In this document: positions 6,496 to 12,835 of the stretch, in pieces
How the letters are laid out: each line of letters starts with the position of its first letter
Numbering within the stretch: position 1 is the first letter of the stretch
Assembly: GCA_011042755.1 (NCBI GenBank)
Contig: DRBY01000119.1
Span: forward strand, 1-24,647
Length of the DNA: 24,647 nt
DNA from: Thermoproteota archaeon
GTDB taxonomy: Archaea > Thermoproteota > Korarchaeia > Korarchaeales > Korarchaeaceae
Direction of reading: 5' to 3'
Made by a program: the position numbers and the translations under genes
Notes under the pieces: generated by a model
Seen by the model: only the letters and a program-made list of their open reading frames with translations
What the model was told of the DNA's origin: nothing
Database searches by the model: none

Positions 6496-8250
6496 ATGAC
6501 TCTACGAGATCTCGTCAAACGATTGGCGACCGGGGGAGAGAGTGAACTCTGCGAGCGTCGAAACACCTATTATACCCTTCGTTCCCCAGCGGGTGTGGAG
6601 GGTGGCTTGAGGACACCGAACTTTGTCTTTACGCTGATCTTGCTCTGCGTCCTTCTGTCCACGATCCTTGGTATAGTGTATAGTGAGCAGGGACTCGCCA
6701 GCCTCCCGGCCCCGGCTTGCTCCTTGTTCTGCCCTATAGGAGACTACGTCAAAGTCAAGTATGTCGACATGAACCTGACGCTCCCGGGTAGTCAGCGAGT
6801 TGCCGAGATCGGGGTTGGAGAGCAGTTCGAGTTCTACGTTGAGGTTTGGCTCAAGAGGACATCAAGCGAGGCTCCAATGGCTCTAATAGCCGTAGCATCT
6901 TGGGCCGACGAGTACCCTCCCCCGAACAGAGCTTACGTCAAGATCTACGAGGGAATTCCGAGCCCCTCGGGAAGCACGTACAGACTGACAGGCAAGCTTA
7001 GGGCTCCCAACAAGCCCGGAAATTACAGCCTGTGGATAGTGTACGTTCCCCCTCCCCTAGACCCTGAGCTTGACCCGCTCGAGAACTTCTTCAGGATATG
7101 GAGGGACAACCTGAGCCGGATGTCGCTGGAGGAGGCCCCGAACTGCGGACCTCCTCATGCGAAGATAAGGGTTCTGGCCCGGCCTAAGATAACGTACACG
7201 AACTTCTGGATCAGCAAGCACCAGGTGAAGCCTGGAGAGGAGATCCAGTTCGGAGTTACTGTTCTAAATCAGGGGAATGCCGAGGGGAAGTATGAGATCG
7301 AGGCGAAGCTTGATGGAGCTCACTTAGAGACGAAGAGTGGCCTTATTGGACCAGGCCAGGTAATCGACCTCGTTTGGACGCTCACACTCAATGAGCCAGG
7401 AGATCACTGGATAGACCTAGGCAGGTTCTTCTCAACGACCGTCCACGTGCTTGAGCCCGGCGACGTAAACGTCACCAAGCTCAGGGCGAGTTCCTCTGAG
7501 ATAACTCCTGGAGAGGAGGTTAAGGTGTACGTGACGGTTTCAAACAACGGCGAGCTGGAGAGAGACATCCGGCTCGTGCTCAAGGTTGACGGAAAGGCCG
7601 TCGATGAGAAGGTCGTAATCGTGCAGCCGATGTCGTCAAAGGACATTGAGTTCAGCCTTAACCTCACCAAGCCTGGGGTCCACAAGATAGAGGTTGGAGA
7701 GCTGGGTCCCCTCGAGATTAGAGTGCTAAAACCGGGTGAGTGCGTTGTCTCAGGCGTTCACATCCTCAACAGCACCGTGACGGCTGGCGACGTAGTCAAC
7801 GTCACCGTGGAGGTATCCAACGTTGGAGACATCGAGACCAGCTGCTTCGTAGAGTTAACCGTCAATAATACGAAGGCTGCATTCGATTCGATTAAGGTAC
7901 CTGGTGGAATGACCAAGAACTTGTCGCTTTCATTTATGACGTGGAACCCCGGCACGTACTTGCTGAGCGTTAACGGTACAGAAGTGCTCGTTGAGGCACT
8001 ACCCCCAGAGAAGGAAGCTCCTGAACAGAAGTCTAGGAGCGGCTTGCTCACGCCGTTAATAGGAGCGTCTGTGGCAGCCTTGGCTCTAGCTGGATACTTC
8101 GCCTACAAGAAGCAAGCGCCCAGCAGGAGAAGGAGCCTCGCCAGTCGATCAGGGAGAAAAAGAGGTAGGTCAAGAACCGGCCTAAAATCAGTCAAATTCC
8201 AAAGGAAGAGGCGCAGAAGCCTCGGCCGAGGCAAAGGGGAGTCAGAGTAG
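6496..8250 (+). CDS. Membrane-anchored surface protein with CARDB-like repeats and a very basic C-terminal tail
   Basis: 584 residues. A hydrophobic helix at about 43-61 acts as signal anchor or signal peptide. The extracellular part has a beta-rich region (about 70-230). Three CARDB/Ig-like repeats follow (about 230-320, 325-410 and 413-500), each opening with a strand, then Val-x-Pro-Gly-Glu or Ile-Thr-Pro-Gly-Glu-Glu, then Val-x-Val-x-Asn-x-Gly and a closing Pro-Gly-x-His. A second helix lies at about 515-537. The last 47 residues are strikingly rich in Arg and Lys and should be cytoplasmic. ATG 6496 has a strong GGGAGGTG, but TTG 6607 with GAGGGTGG ahead would give a classic signal peptide. 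Ligand unknown; CARDB domains usually mediate adhesion or polymer binding. Confidence 0.75.
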   Translation: MTLRDLVKRLATGGESELCERRNTYYTLRSPAGVEGGLRTPNFVFTLILLCVLLSTILGIVYSEQGLASLPAPACSLFCPIGDYVKVKYVDMNLTLPGSQRVAEIGVGEQFEFYVEVWLKRTSSEAPMALIAVASWADEYPPPNRAYVKIYEGIPSPSGSTYRLTGKLRAPNKPGNYSLWIVYVPPPLDPELDPLENFFRIWRDNLSRMSLEEAPNCGPPHAKIRVLARPKITYTNFWISKHQVKPGEEIQFGVTVLNQGNAEGKYEIEAKLDGAHLETKSGLIGPGQVIDLVWTLTLNEPGDHWIDLGRFFSTTVHVLEPGDVNVTKLRASSSEITPGEEVKVYVTVSNNGELERDIRLVLKVDGKAVDEKVVIVQPMSSKDIEFSLNLTKPGVHKIEVGELGPLEIRVLKPGECVVSGVHILNSTVTAGDVVNVTVEVSNVGDIETSCFVELTVNNTKAAFDSIKVPGGMTKNLSLSFMTWNPGTYLLSVNGTEVLVEALPPEKEAPEQKSRSGLLTPLIGASVAALALAGYFAYKKQAPSRRRSLASRSGRKRGRSRTGLKSVKFQRKRRRSLGRGKGESE

Positions 8251-8276
8251 CCTCGCTAACCTGAATATAGGTACAA

Positions 8277-8285
8277 TTTTTTATT
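8277..8285 (+). promoter_or_regulatory. TATA-like element
   Basis: TTTTTTATT lies 57-65 bases before the GTG at 8342, after the end of the CARDB-like gene. It would start a transcript near 8305-8310 with a short leader carrying the GAGGGGG ribosome binding site. Confidence 0.35.
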
Positions 8286-8341
8286 CTGCAATCGTAGAAT
8301 ATCCGGCCAGGACCCGCAGCTCTCGTTTGAGGGGGTCTCCT

Positions 8342-8782
8342 GTGGGCAGGGAGCAAGAGAACGAAAAGGTGCCTCTGCGCAAGCTCGTATCAAAGCTCCG
8401 CAAGAAAAGTTCTAGAATCTCGCTGACGGTAGCCGACGCAGGAATGATTCACAGGTCACTCAAGAGAGCTAGCAGAAGGCTCAAAGGTAAGAAGGGAACG
8501 ATAATAGTTGGTAGAAAGACCGTCGCATTTGATGGAGAGATGGCCTTTATTTTTCCAGGACATGGGAAGGTTAGCTCTTTTATCGAGAGGCTGAGAAAGA
8601 GAGGGATGGTAGACATGGTCTGCCAGAAGCCGAAGGTCTACGTGGGGCCTGGGCTCGTAATAGCCGCGATAGTGCTCTACAGGAATGAGATCGTGGCTCG
8701 GAGGAGGTGGTCCGAGGGCGTCGACGAGTTGGTGCTATCCCTCCTCATAAGCGAGTTTGAGGGTGAATTCGGTGTTAAGTAA
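8342..8782 (+). CDS. Unrecognised basic protein
   Basis: 146 residues from GTG 8342, which has GAGGGGG six bases ahead; TTG 8327 is an upstream alternative. I do not recognise the family. The N-terminal third is highly basic (Lys-Leu-Arg-Lys-Lys and a second Arg/Lys-rich helix around 45-60). Next come a predicted strand-turn-strand with Gly-Arg-Lys-Thr-Val-Ala-Phe-Asp-Gly, a Phe-Pro-Gly-His-Gly turn, an Arg-rich helix, and a final hydrophobic strand plus helix. It has no membrane helix or signal peptide. The charge suggests RNA or DNA binding, which is inference only. The next gene overlaps its end by about 11 bases, so the two are co-translated, and the partner is a TiaS-like protein. Confidence 0.65.
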   Translation: MGREQENEKVPLRKLVSKLRKKSSRISLTVADAGMIHRSLKRASRRLKGKKGTIIVGRKTVAFDGEMAFIFPGHGKVSSFIERLRKRGMVDMVCQKPKVYVGPGLVIAAIVLYRNEIVARRRWSEGVDELVLSLLISEFEGEFGVK

Positions 8783-9287
8783 CCTGACCTGGATCGGGAA
8801 ACCCCCCCTGGTGTTTGTGGGTTTAGACGACATTGGAACTGGTGGGAGAACCGGCCTAGTGTGTAGGGAGGCCGCTCAAGAGCTCTCTAAGAGGGGTTAT
8901 AGGAAGGTCTCCATTTACTCGGTAAAGCTGGTCAATCCGGACCTGCTTGGAAAAGATTGTGAAAACACCGCCTGGGCTTTGGCCGTTGAGGCTGATCCAG
9001 GTTTGGTGTTGTCGATAGTCGGGGAGTTAGCCGTCGAGGAGAGCATTCAAGATAGTAATCCGGGCGCGGCCATTCTCCTTGATTCGCCTCCCGCCGAAGA
9101 GCTGGTCGCTTTAGCAACGAGGGCTACTAGAGAGATTGTGTCTAGGGAAGAAGTCTACAGGGTTGCTGAGGCCTATGACGTGGAACTCTGGGAGCTTGGG
9201 GGAGATGGAGCTGGAGTTATAGGCGCATTTGCCGCCGCGGTCCTAGCCTCTGCTGGCGCGGCGACGGAAGTCCCCTTCAGCGTTTAA
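8772..9287 (+). CDS. Stand-alone TiaS-like domain protein (tRNA-Ile2 agmatidine synthetase N-terminal fold)
   Basis: About 171 residues. TiaS adds agmatine to C34 of tRNA-Ile2 in archaea. Its N-terminal part shows Ile-Asp-Asp-Thr-Asp-Ser, an Asn-Pro, a Gly-Asn, Thr-Asn-Pro-Gly, and finally Gly-x-Gly-x-Ile-Gly-Ala-x-Ala-Ala. The same order appears here: Gly-Leu-Asp-Asp-Ile-Gly-Thr-Gly, Val-Asn-Pro, Cys-Glu-Asn-Thr-Ala, Ser-Asn-Pro-Gly-Ala, and Gly-Asp-Gly-Ala-Gly-Val-Ile-Gly-Ala-Phe-Ala-Ala. The last aspartate of DDTD is replaced, and the OB-fold and zinc ribbon of full TiaS (about 400 residues) are absent, so this is a paralogue of unknown activity. Starts at 8757 and 8763 are possible; GTG 8772 is preferred because GAGGGTGA precedes it. 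It overlaps the upstream gene. Confidence 0.65.
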   Translation: MLSNLTWIGKPPLVFVGLDDIGTGGRTGLVCREAAQELSKRGYRKVSIYSVKLVNPDLLGKDCENTAWALAVEADPGLVLSIVGELAVEESIQDSNPGAAILLDSPPAEELVALATRATREIVSREEVYRVAEAYDVELWELGGDGAGVIGAFAAAVLASAGAATEVPFSV

Positions 9288-9290
9288 TAT
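9283..9290 (+). promoter_or_regulatory. TATA-like element for the C/D box RNA
   Basis: GTTTAATA, partly overlapping the stop codon of the preceding gene, lies 23-30 bases before 9313. That is the spacing expected for transcription starting at the 5' end of the C/D box RNA. Confidence 0.45.
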
Positions 9291-9312
9291 CGGCTAGCAC
9301 CCCCATTCATCA

Positions 9313-9374
9313 GGCGCCGATGAGGTCAATTCCTTCACCTGATCAGTGAGGATTGATGGGCGGACCGAGGCGCC
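9313..9374 (+). ncRNA. C/D box guide RNA with two 16S rRNA guides
   Basis: Box C is GATGA (9319-9323), box D' CTGA (9339-9342), box C' GTGAGGA (9346-9352) and box D CCGA (9365-9368). The four boxes are in canonical order and spacing over about 50 bases, flanked on both sides by GGCGCC (9313-9318, 9369-9374), which can pair. The D' guide (9325-9335) pairs over 11 positions, one G-U, with the conserved 16S segment around 914-924; the fifth base before D' faces A915. The D guide (9353-9363) pairs over 11 positions, one G-U, with the decoding-site segment 1399-1409; the fifth base before D faces C1402. Archaeal C/D RNPs (L7Ae, Nop5, fibrillarin) methylate the 2'-OH at that position. Boxes C, C' and D each deviate slightly from consensus. 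Numbering is E. coli 16S, from memory of the conserved primer sites. Confidence 0.8.
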
Positions 9375-9412
9375 CCTAAAACGCTTGAACGCCTCACGCA
9401 GGGACTCTCAAG

Positions 9413-9493
9413 CTACGTTGAATGCATCTTCTCAAGAGATCCCTCTTGCCTCACTCTCGTAGGCATCCAGACCCTCTCCTCGTAGTTAGCCAT
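9413..9493 (-). CDS. Possible 26-residue small ORF
   Basis: ATG 9493 to TAG 9413 encodes 26 residues rich in Glu, Arg and Met. It follows the small gene at 9512-9754 by 18 bases on the same strand. There is no well-spaced ribosome binding site (GGGGG abuts the ATG) and no recognisable family. It may be a real micro-gene or chance. Confidence 0.2.
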   Translation of the reverse strand: MANYEERVWMPTRVRQEGSLEKMHST

Positions 9494-9511
9494 CCCCCTA
9501 AAAGAGGATTC

Positions 9512-9754
9512 TCAGCCAGATATTCGGTCTATGAACTCTTTGACTATCTGGGCCGCGGCCTGCTCGCCTCTGAACGCTATGAGCCACTTAGATAGGAGAA
9601 GACCCACTATGAAACCCGTGTTAAACGACTGCCTCTCAAGCTCCTTAACTTCTATCGTACTCAACTCCTTGGCAAACGGCTCCATTGGGCAGAAACTCTT
9701 AGCCCAGTCGAGGAGTATTGATGCCTCAACCCAATCTCCTTTTCTCTCAAACAG
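9512..9754 (-). CDS. Small helical protein of unknown function with an uncertain start
   Basis: The frame ending at TGA 9512-9514 encodes about 80 plausible residues, with an Asp-Trp-Val-Glu-Ala-Ser helix, a Phe-Cys-Pro-Met-Glu-Pro turn and two further amphipathic helices. Codon choice looks like its neighbours. It has no ATG, GTG or TTG before an internal ATG about 30 residues in; the frame opens right after a TGA at 9761-9763. A TATA-like element (9791-9800) and AAGGAG (9765-9770) lie just where a gene start is expected. Three readings fit: initiation at CTG 9754, ten bases after AAGGAG; a single-base frameshift from the TTG at 9764; or a decayed gene starting at the internal ATG. I do not recognise the family; HEPN/PaREP-like small helical proteins are possible. 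Confidence 0.45.
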   Translation of the reverse strand: MFERKGDWVEASILLDWAKSFCPMEPFAKELSTIEVKELERQSFNTGFIVGLLLSKWLIAFRGEQAAAQIVKEFIDRISG

Positions 9755-9790
9755 AGACGATCAACTCCTTACAAGGTATTAACCCTCTTC

Positions 9791-9800
9791 CATATAAAAA
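9791..9800 (-). promoter_or_regulatory. TATA-like element in an AT-rich island
   Basis: On the minus strand TTTTTATATG is centred about 26 bases before 9770, just where AAGGAG of the small gene begins. The surrounding 45 bases are the most AT-rich of this region, and AACCCTCT occurs on both sides of the island. Confidence 0.4.
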
Positions 9801-9820
9801 ATTCATCAACAAATTTCTTG

Positions 9821-9841
9821 AACCCTCTCTATGAGAGGGTT
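9821..9841. repeat. Perfect inverted repeat, 9-bp arms, 3-base loop
   Basis: AACCCTCTC (9821-9829), loop TAT, GAGAGGGTT (9833-9841). Its left half AACCCTCT also occurs at 9781-9788, on the other side of the TATA-like element. It may be an operator for the small minus-strand gene. Confidence 0.45.
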
Positions 9842-9842
9842 T

Positions 9843-10026
9843 AGAAACGTGCTCAAACTTGGACCTTCTTGAAGACGGAGGTCAATAAGGAGATGTTCGG
9901 CTGGGTGAGCTTGACGGTTGAATTGCCCGGGGGATTCGGAAGCCAGCAGACGTGTTTTAGAGGCCACCAAAAGTAAACCTATACGGTCCGAAGGCCGAGG
10001 GGTGGTAGCTAGCTGATCTTCTTAGA
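9843..10026. other. Non-coding stretch before serS
   Basis: I see no convincing gene here. A 27-codon plus-strand frame (9893-9976) has AAGGAG touching its ATG, too close to work normally. A stable small hairpin, CGGTC/GGCCG with a CGAA loop, lies at 9984-9997. The rest could be a leader or an unrecognised RNA; no tRNA, SRP, RNase P or C/D boxes are visible. Confidence 0.5.
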
Positions 10027-10044
10027 GTCGCTCTCTAGAGCGAC
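10027..10044. repeat. Inverted repeat with 8-bp arms upstream of serS
   Basis: GTCGCTCT and AGAGCGAC are separated by only CT. The repeat lies 8 bases before the TATA-like TTTAAT (10053-10058) of serS, so it is a candidate operator or the end of an upstream transcript. Confidence 0.4.
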
Positions 10045-10052
10045 CTAAACGC

Positions 10053-10058
10053 TTTAAT
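10053..10058 (+). promoter_or_regulatory. TATA-like element for serS
   Basis: TTTAAT lies 31-36 bases before the GTG at 10089. With no ribosome binding site in between, a nearly leaderless serS transcript is likely. Confidence 0.35.
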
Positions 10059-10088
10059 CGCTATTCGCTCTCGCGATGATGATACGAA

Positions 10089-11468
10089 GTGTGGAGCGTG
10101 CTTGAACTCATTCGAACCAAACCCGAAATTCTCAAGGAAGATCTCGCACGGAGGGGTATGGATCCCAAGATAGTGGATGAAATCACCGATCTCGATGCTA
10201 GGTGGAGAGAAGTCAAGTTCAGGCTTGACGAGTTGAGGAGGTACAGAAACGAACTCACCGCAAGGATAGCGAGATCGCAAGGCAGCGAGAAGGAGGATCT
10301 CCTGAAGGAGGCCAAGCGGGTTGCGCAGGAGGTCAAGTCTCTTGAAGCCGAGTACTCCAGACTGACGAAGCAGAGGCAGGAGGCGCTCTGGGGGCTGCCA
10401 GCGGCTCCTATTCACCCCGAAGTGCCAACGTGCCCCGAGGGAGAGGAGGGCGTACCCATCAGGTTCTGGGGGAGGCCGAGGGTTTGGAAGGGCCACGTTG
10501 AGCAGTTCCTCCAGCAGACCGAGAGGTGGGGATTCAAAGTTGACTACGAGGTCATAGATTGGAGGCCAGTAGGCCACGCCGATGAGGCAGAAAAGGTGCT
10601 GGAACTTGCGGACACTAAGAGGGCCGCCAAGGTCTCTGGAGCCAGATTCTACTACCTCTACGACGACCTAGTCTGGCTCGACATAGCCTTGATACTTTTT
10701 GCGGTGGATAGGCTGATCGCCAAGGGATTCCGTCTCGTTACTCCCCCCTACATGATGAGAGGAGAGCTCTACAGAGGAGTAACGCCTCTAGAGGACTTCA
10801 TCGACGCGATCTACAAAGTGGAGGGGGAAGACCTCTTCCTGATCTCCACATCCGAACATCCGCTCGTCGCGCAGCACGCTGGAGAGGAGATACAGGACGC
10901 GAGCCTCCCGCTCATGTACGTTGGAATAAGTCCTTGCTTCCGCAAGGAGGCTGGAGCCCACGGGAGAGACACCAAGGGGATATTTAGGGTGCACCAGTTC
11001 CACAAGGTAGAGCAAGTAGTCTTCTGCATGCCCGAGGAGAGCTGGAAGTGGCACGAGAGGCTAGTATCTAATGCAGAAGAGATGTGGAGAGAGCTTGGCA
11101 TCCCATACCGCATCGTGGACATCTGCGCGACTGAGCTCGGCCCTCAAGCCGCGAGGAAGTACGACTTGGAAGCTTGGATGCCAGGGCAGGGGAAGTATAG
11201 GGAGATGGTGAGCTGCAGCAACTGCCTCGACTGGCAGTCCTTCAGGCTGAGGATCCGGTACATAAGGGGAGACGGAAGCAGGGGATACGTTCACACTTTA
11301 AACAGCACGGGAATAGCTACTTCTAGGGCCATTACCGCGATTCTTGAGAACTACCAGAGACCCGACGGGAGCGTGGAAATCCCTAAGGTTCTGAGACCCT
11401 ACTTAGAACGCTTTGAGAAGGCCCCGAAGGACGAAATAGCTCCTGCAGTGGAGAGACGCTCCGCTTAA
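10089..11468 (+). CDS. serS: Seryl-tRNA synthetase
   Basis: This 459-residue class II synthetase charges tRNA-Ser. The N-terminal coiled-coil arm that grips the long variable arm of tRNA-Ser occupies about residues 25-100 (heptad-like Leu/Arg/Glu/Lys). The catalytic core shows motif 2 (Phe-Arg-Lys-Glu-Ala-Gly followed by Gly-Ile-Phe-Arg-Val-His-Gln-Phe) and the specific Ser-Cys-Ser-Asn-Cys-x-Asp-Trp-Gln loop. Motif 3 reads Asn-Ser-Thr-Gly-Ile-Ala-Thr-Ser-Arg. Length and motifs match the common bacterial-type SerRS rather than the rare methanogen type. The start is GTG 10089, directly giving the family's Trp-Ser-Val-Leu-Glu opening; two ATGs just upstream are out of frame. nikR follows on the same strand. 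Confidence 0.95.
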   Translation: MWSVLELIRTKPEILKEDLARRGMDPKIVDEITDLDARWREVKFRLDELRRYRNELTARIARSQGSEKEDLLKEAKRVAQEVKSLEAEYSRLTKQRQEALWGLPAAPIHPEVPTCPEGEEGVPIRFWGRPRVWKGHVEQFLQQTERWGFKVDYEVIDWRPVGHADEAEKVLELADTKRAAKVSGARFYYLYDDLVWLDIALILFAVDRLIAKGFRLVTPPYMMRGELYRGVTPLEDFIDAIYKVEGEDLFLISTSEHPLVAQHAGEEIQDASLPLMYVGISPCFRKEAGAHGRDTKGIFRVHQFHKVEQVVFCMPEESWKWHERLVSNAEEMWRELGIPYRIVDICATELGPQAARKYDLEAWMPGQGKYREMVSCSNCLDWQSFRLRIRYIRGDGSRGYVHTLNSTGIATSRAITAILENYQRPDGSVEIPKVLRPYLERFEKAPKDEIAPAVERRSA

Positions 11469-11541
11469 GGTGACTTTATTCTATTTTCTCCCCTCAAGTT
11501 ATATCCGAGGGTCTCTACAAGGCGCCCTGAGGTGCTCCCCA

Positions 11542-11979
11542 GTGGGAGTAATTAGGACTGGAGTTTCCCTCCCCCGCCAGTTGTTGAGGGAGCTGGATCG
11601 CATCGTCGAGAGCTTGGGAGTGCCCAGCAGGTCTAAAGCCATTAGTGAGGCGATCGCCCTCTACATAGGTGAGAGAGCCTGGCTCCTGGAGGAAAAGAAA
11701 GACTATGAGATTGTGGGATCCCTCACGGTCGTCTACAGGCACGATGAGGCGGCAGAAGTGATGTCAGAGATCCAACACGAGTTCGTCGACCTCGTTAGGT
11801 CCACTTCTCACGTTCACCTCAGCCGGGAGCTATGCCTCGAAGTCGTCATGATAGCGGGGCCCGTCTCCAGAGCGAGAGAATTCGTTAAGAAGGTACACAC
11901 CGTTAGGGGAATAGAAGCGCTGAGGTGCTTCGTTTTCCCCGTGAGTGGAGGTGGATCTGTTGGTCATCCCAGAGGCTAA
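11542..11979 (+). CDS. nikR: NikR-type nickel-responsive ribbon-helix-helix regulator
   Basis: 145 residues from GTG 11542, with GAGGTG seven bases ahead; the frame is open back to 11470 but no homology lies there. The N-terminus (about 1-45) is a ribbon-helix-helix: an Arg-Thr-Gly-Val-Ser-Leu strand, then two helices. The C-terminal ACT-like domain carries His79, His90, His92 and Cys98. Their spacing (11, 13 and 19 residues from the first) is exactly that of the nickel site H76, H87, H89 and C95 of E. coli NikR. I therefore expect Ni-dependent DNA binding as a tetramer. No nickel transporter or hydrogenase gene is in view, so its targets lie elsewhere. Its last 20 bases overlap the start of speE, suggesting translational coupling. 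Confidence 0.9.
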   Translation: MGVIRTGVSLPRQLLRELDRIVESLGVPSRSKAISEAIALYIGERAWLLEEKKDYEIVGSLTVVYRHDEAAEVMSEIQHEFVDLVRSTSHVHLSRELCLEVVMIAGPVSRAREFVKKVHTVRGIEALRCFVFPVSGGGSVGHPRG

Positions 11980-12835
11980 GGAGGGAAAGGCCGAGATCTG
12001 GTACACTGAGTATCACACCGACGATCTCAAGCTCTCGCTCAGGGTCAAGAGATTCCTCCACACAGAGCTGTCGCGCTTCCAGAGGATCGATGTGTTCGAG
12101 AGTCACGAGTTTGGAGTGACGCTGGCTCTAGATAGCCGGATACAGACCACCGAGAGGGACGAGTTCTGCTACCACGAGATGCTCGTACACCCTGCAATGA
12201 TGACGCACCCAAACCCCGAGAGGGTGCTCATAATCGGGGGTGGTGATGGAGGGGCGGCCAGGGAGGTATTGAAGCACCCCACGGTGAAGCGCGTCGTTCA
12301 GGTAGAGTTGGACGAGAGGGTCGTGGAGGTCAGCAAGAAGTACATGCCCTTCCTATCCGCTTCCTTCTCAGATCCGAGACATCAACTCGTGATAGGAGAC
12401 GGCTTCGACTACCTTGAAAACGTGACGAGCGAGTTCGACGTAGTCATAGTAGACAGCACGGATCCCATTGGCGAGGCGAAGAAGCTCTTCACGTCTGAGT
12501 TCTACTCCGGGGTAAAGGACTCGCTGAGAGAAGGGGGAATCGCAGTAGGGCAGGCAGAAACGCCGTTCCTTTACCCCACAATAACGAAGGGCCTCTACGA
12601 GGTGGTCAAGCAAGTCTTCTCAAATGTGAAGCTCTACCTGACGTTCGTGCCCTCCTACCAGAGCGGGATGTGGAGCTTCGTCATGGGGTCTGATGGAAAG
12701 CTCGAGGTAGACAGAGCTACCTTGGAGGCTAGGTACAGAGAGCGTGGGCTGCAGACCAAGTTCTACAACCCTGGCGTGCACCTCGGGCTCTCAGAGTTGC
12801 CTAACTTCCTCAAGAGCCTGCTCGGTCTTGAGTAA
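11960..12835 (+). CDS. speE: Spermidine synthase / polyamine aminopropyltransferase
   Basis: About 291 residues. The enzyme transfers an aminopropyl group from decarboxylated S-adenosylmethionine to a polyamine; in archaea the acceptor may be agmatine, putrescine or longer amines, and cannot be read here. Seen: a Tyr-His-Glu-Met loop near 72-75, the SAM-binding Gly-Gly-Gly-Asp-Gly-Gly at 94-99 followed by Arg-Glu, a Val-Glu-Leu-Asp at the end of the next strand, Gly-Asp-Gly-Phe-Asp-Tyr, and the catalytic Asp-Ser-Thr-Asp-Pro-Ile-Gly. GTGs at 11945 and 11951 are possible starts. TTG 11960 is preferred because GGAGGTG (11947-11953) lies six bases ahead. It overlaps nikR upstream by 20 bases and converges with the helicase gene, overlapping its end by 26 bases. 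Confidence 0.92.
   Translation: MVIPEAKEGKAEIWYTEYHTDDLKLSLRVKRFLHTELSRFQRIDVFESHEFGVTLALDSRIQTTERDEFCYHEMLVHPAMMTHPNPERVLIIGGGDGGAAREVLKHPTVKRVVQVELDERVVEVSKKYMPFLSASFSDPRHQLVIGDGFDYLENVTSEFDVVIVDSTDPIGEAKKLFTSEFYSGVKDSLREGGIAVGQAETPFLYPTITKGLYEVVKQVFSNVKLYLTFVPSYQSGMWSFVMGSDGKLEVDRATLEARYRERGLQTKFYNPGVHLGLSELPNFLKSLLGLE

Noticed and set aside
9893..9976. 27-codon plus-strand ORF with AAGGAG before its ATG.
   Set aside because: The AAGGAG touches the ATG, the peptide has no recognisable features, and no promoter is evident.
10076..10120. Perfect box C sequence ATGATGA at 10076-10082 as the start of another C/D box RNA.
   Set aside because: No CTGA follows at a guide distance, and the sequence runs into the serS coding start.
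10100..10125. GGTTCGAAT on the minus strand resembling a tRNA T-loop.
   Set aside because: It is within serS and no acceptor, D or anticodon stem can be built around it.
10035..10577. 180-codon minus-strand ORF opposite serS.
   Set aside because: Shadow of the SerRS coiled-coil region, with no independent features.
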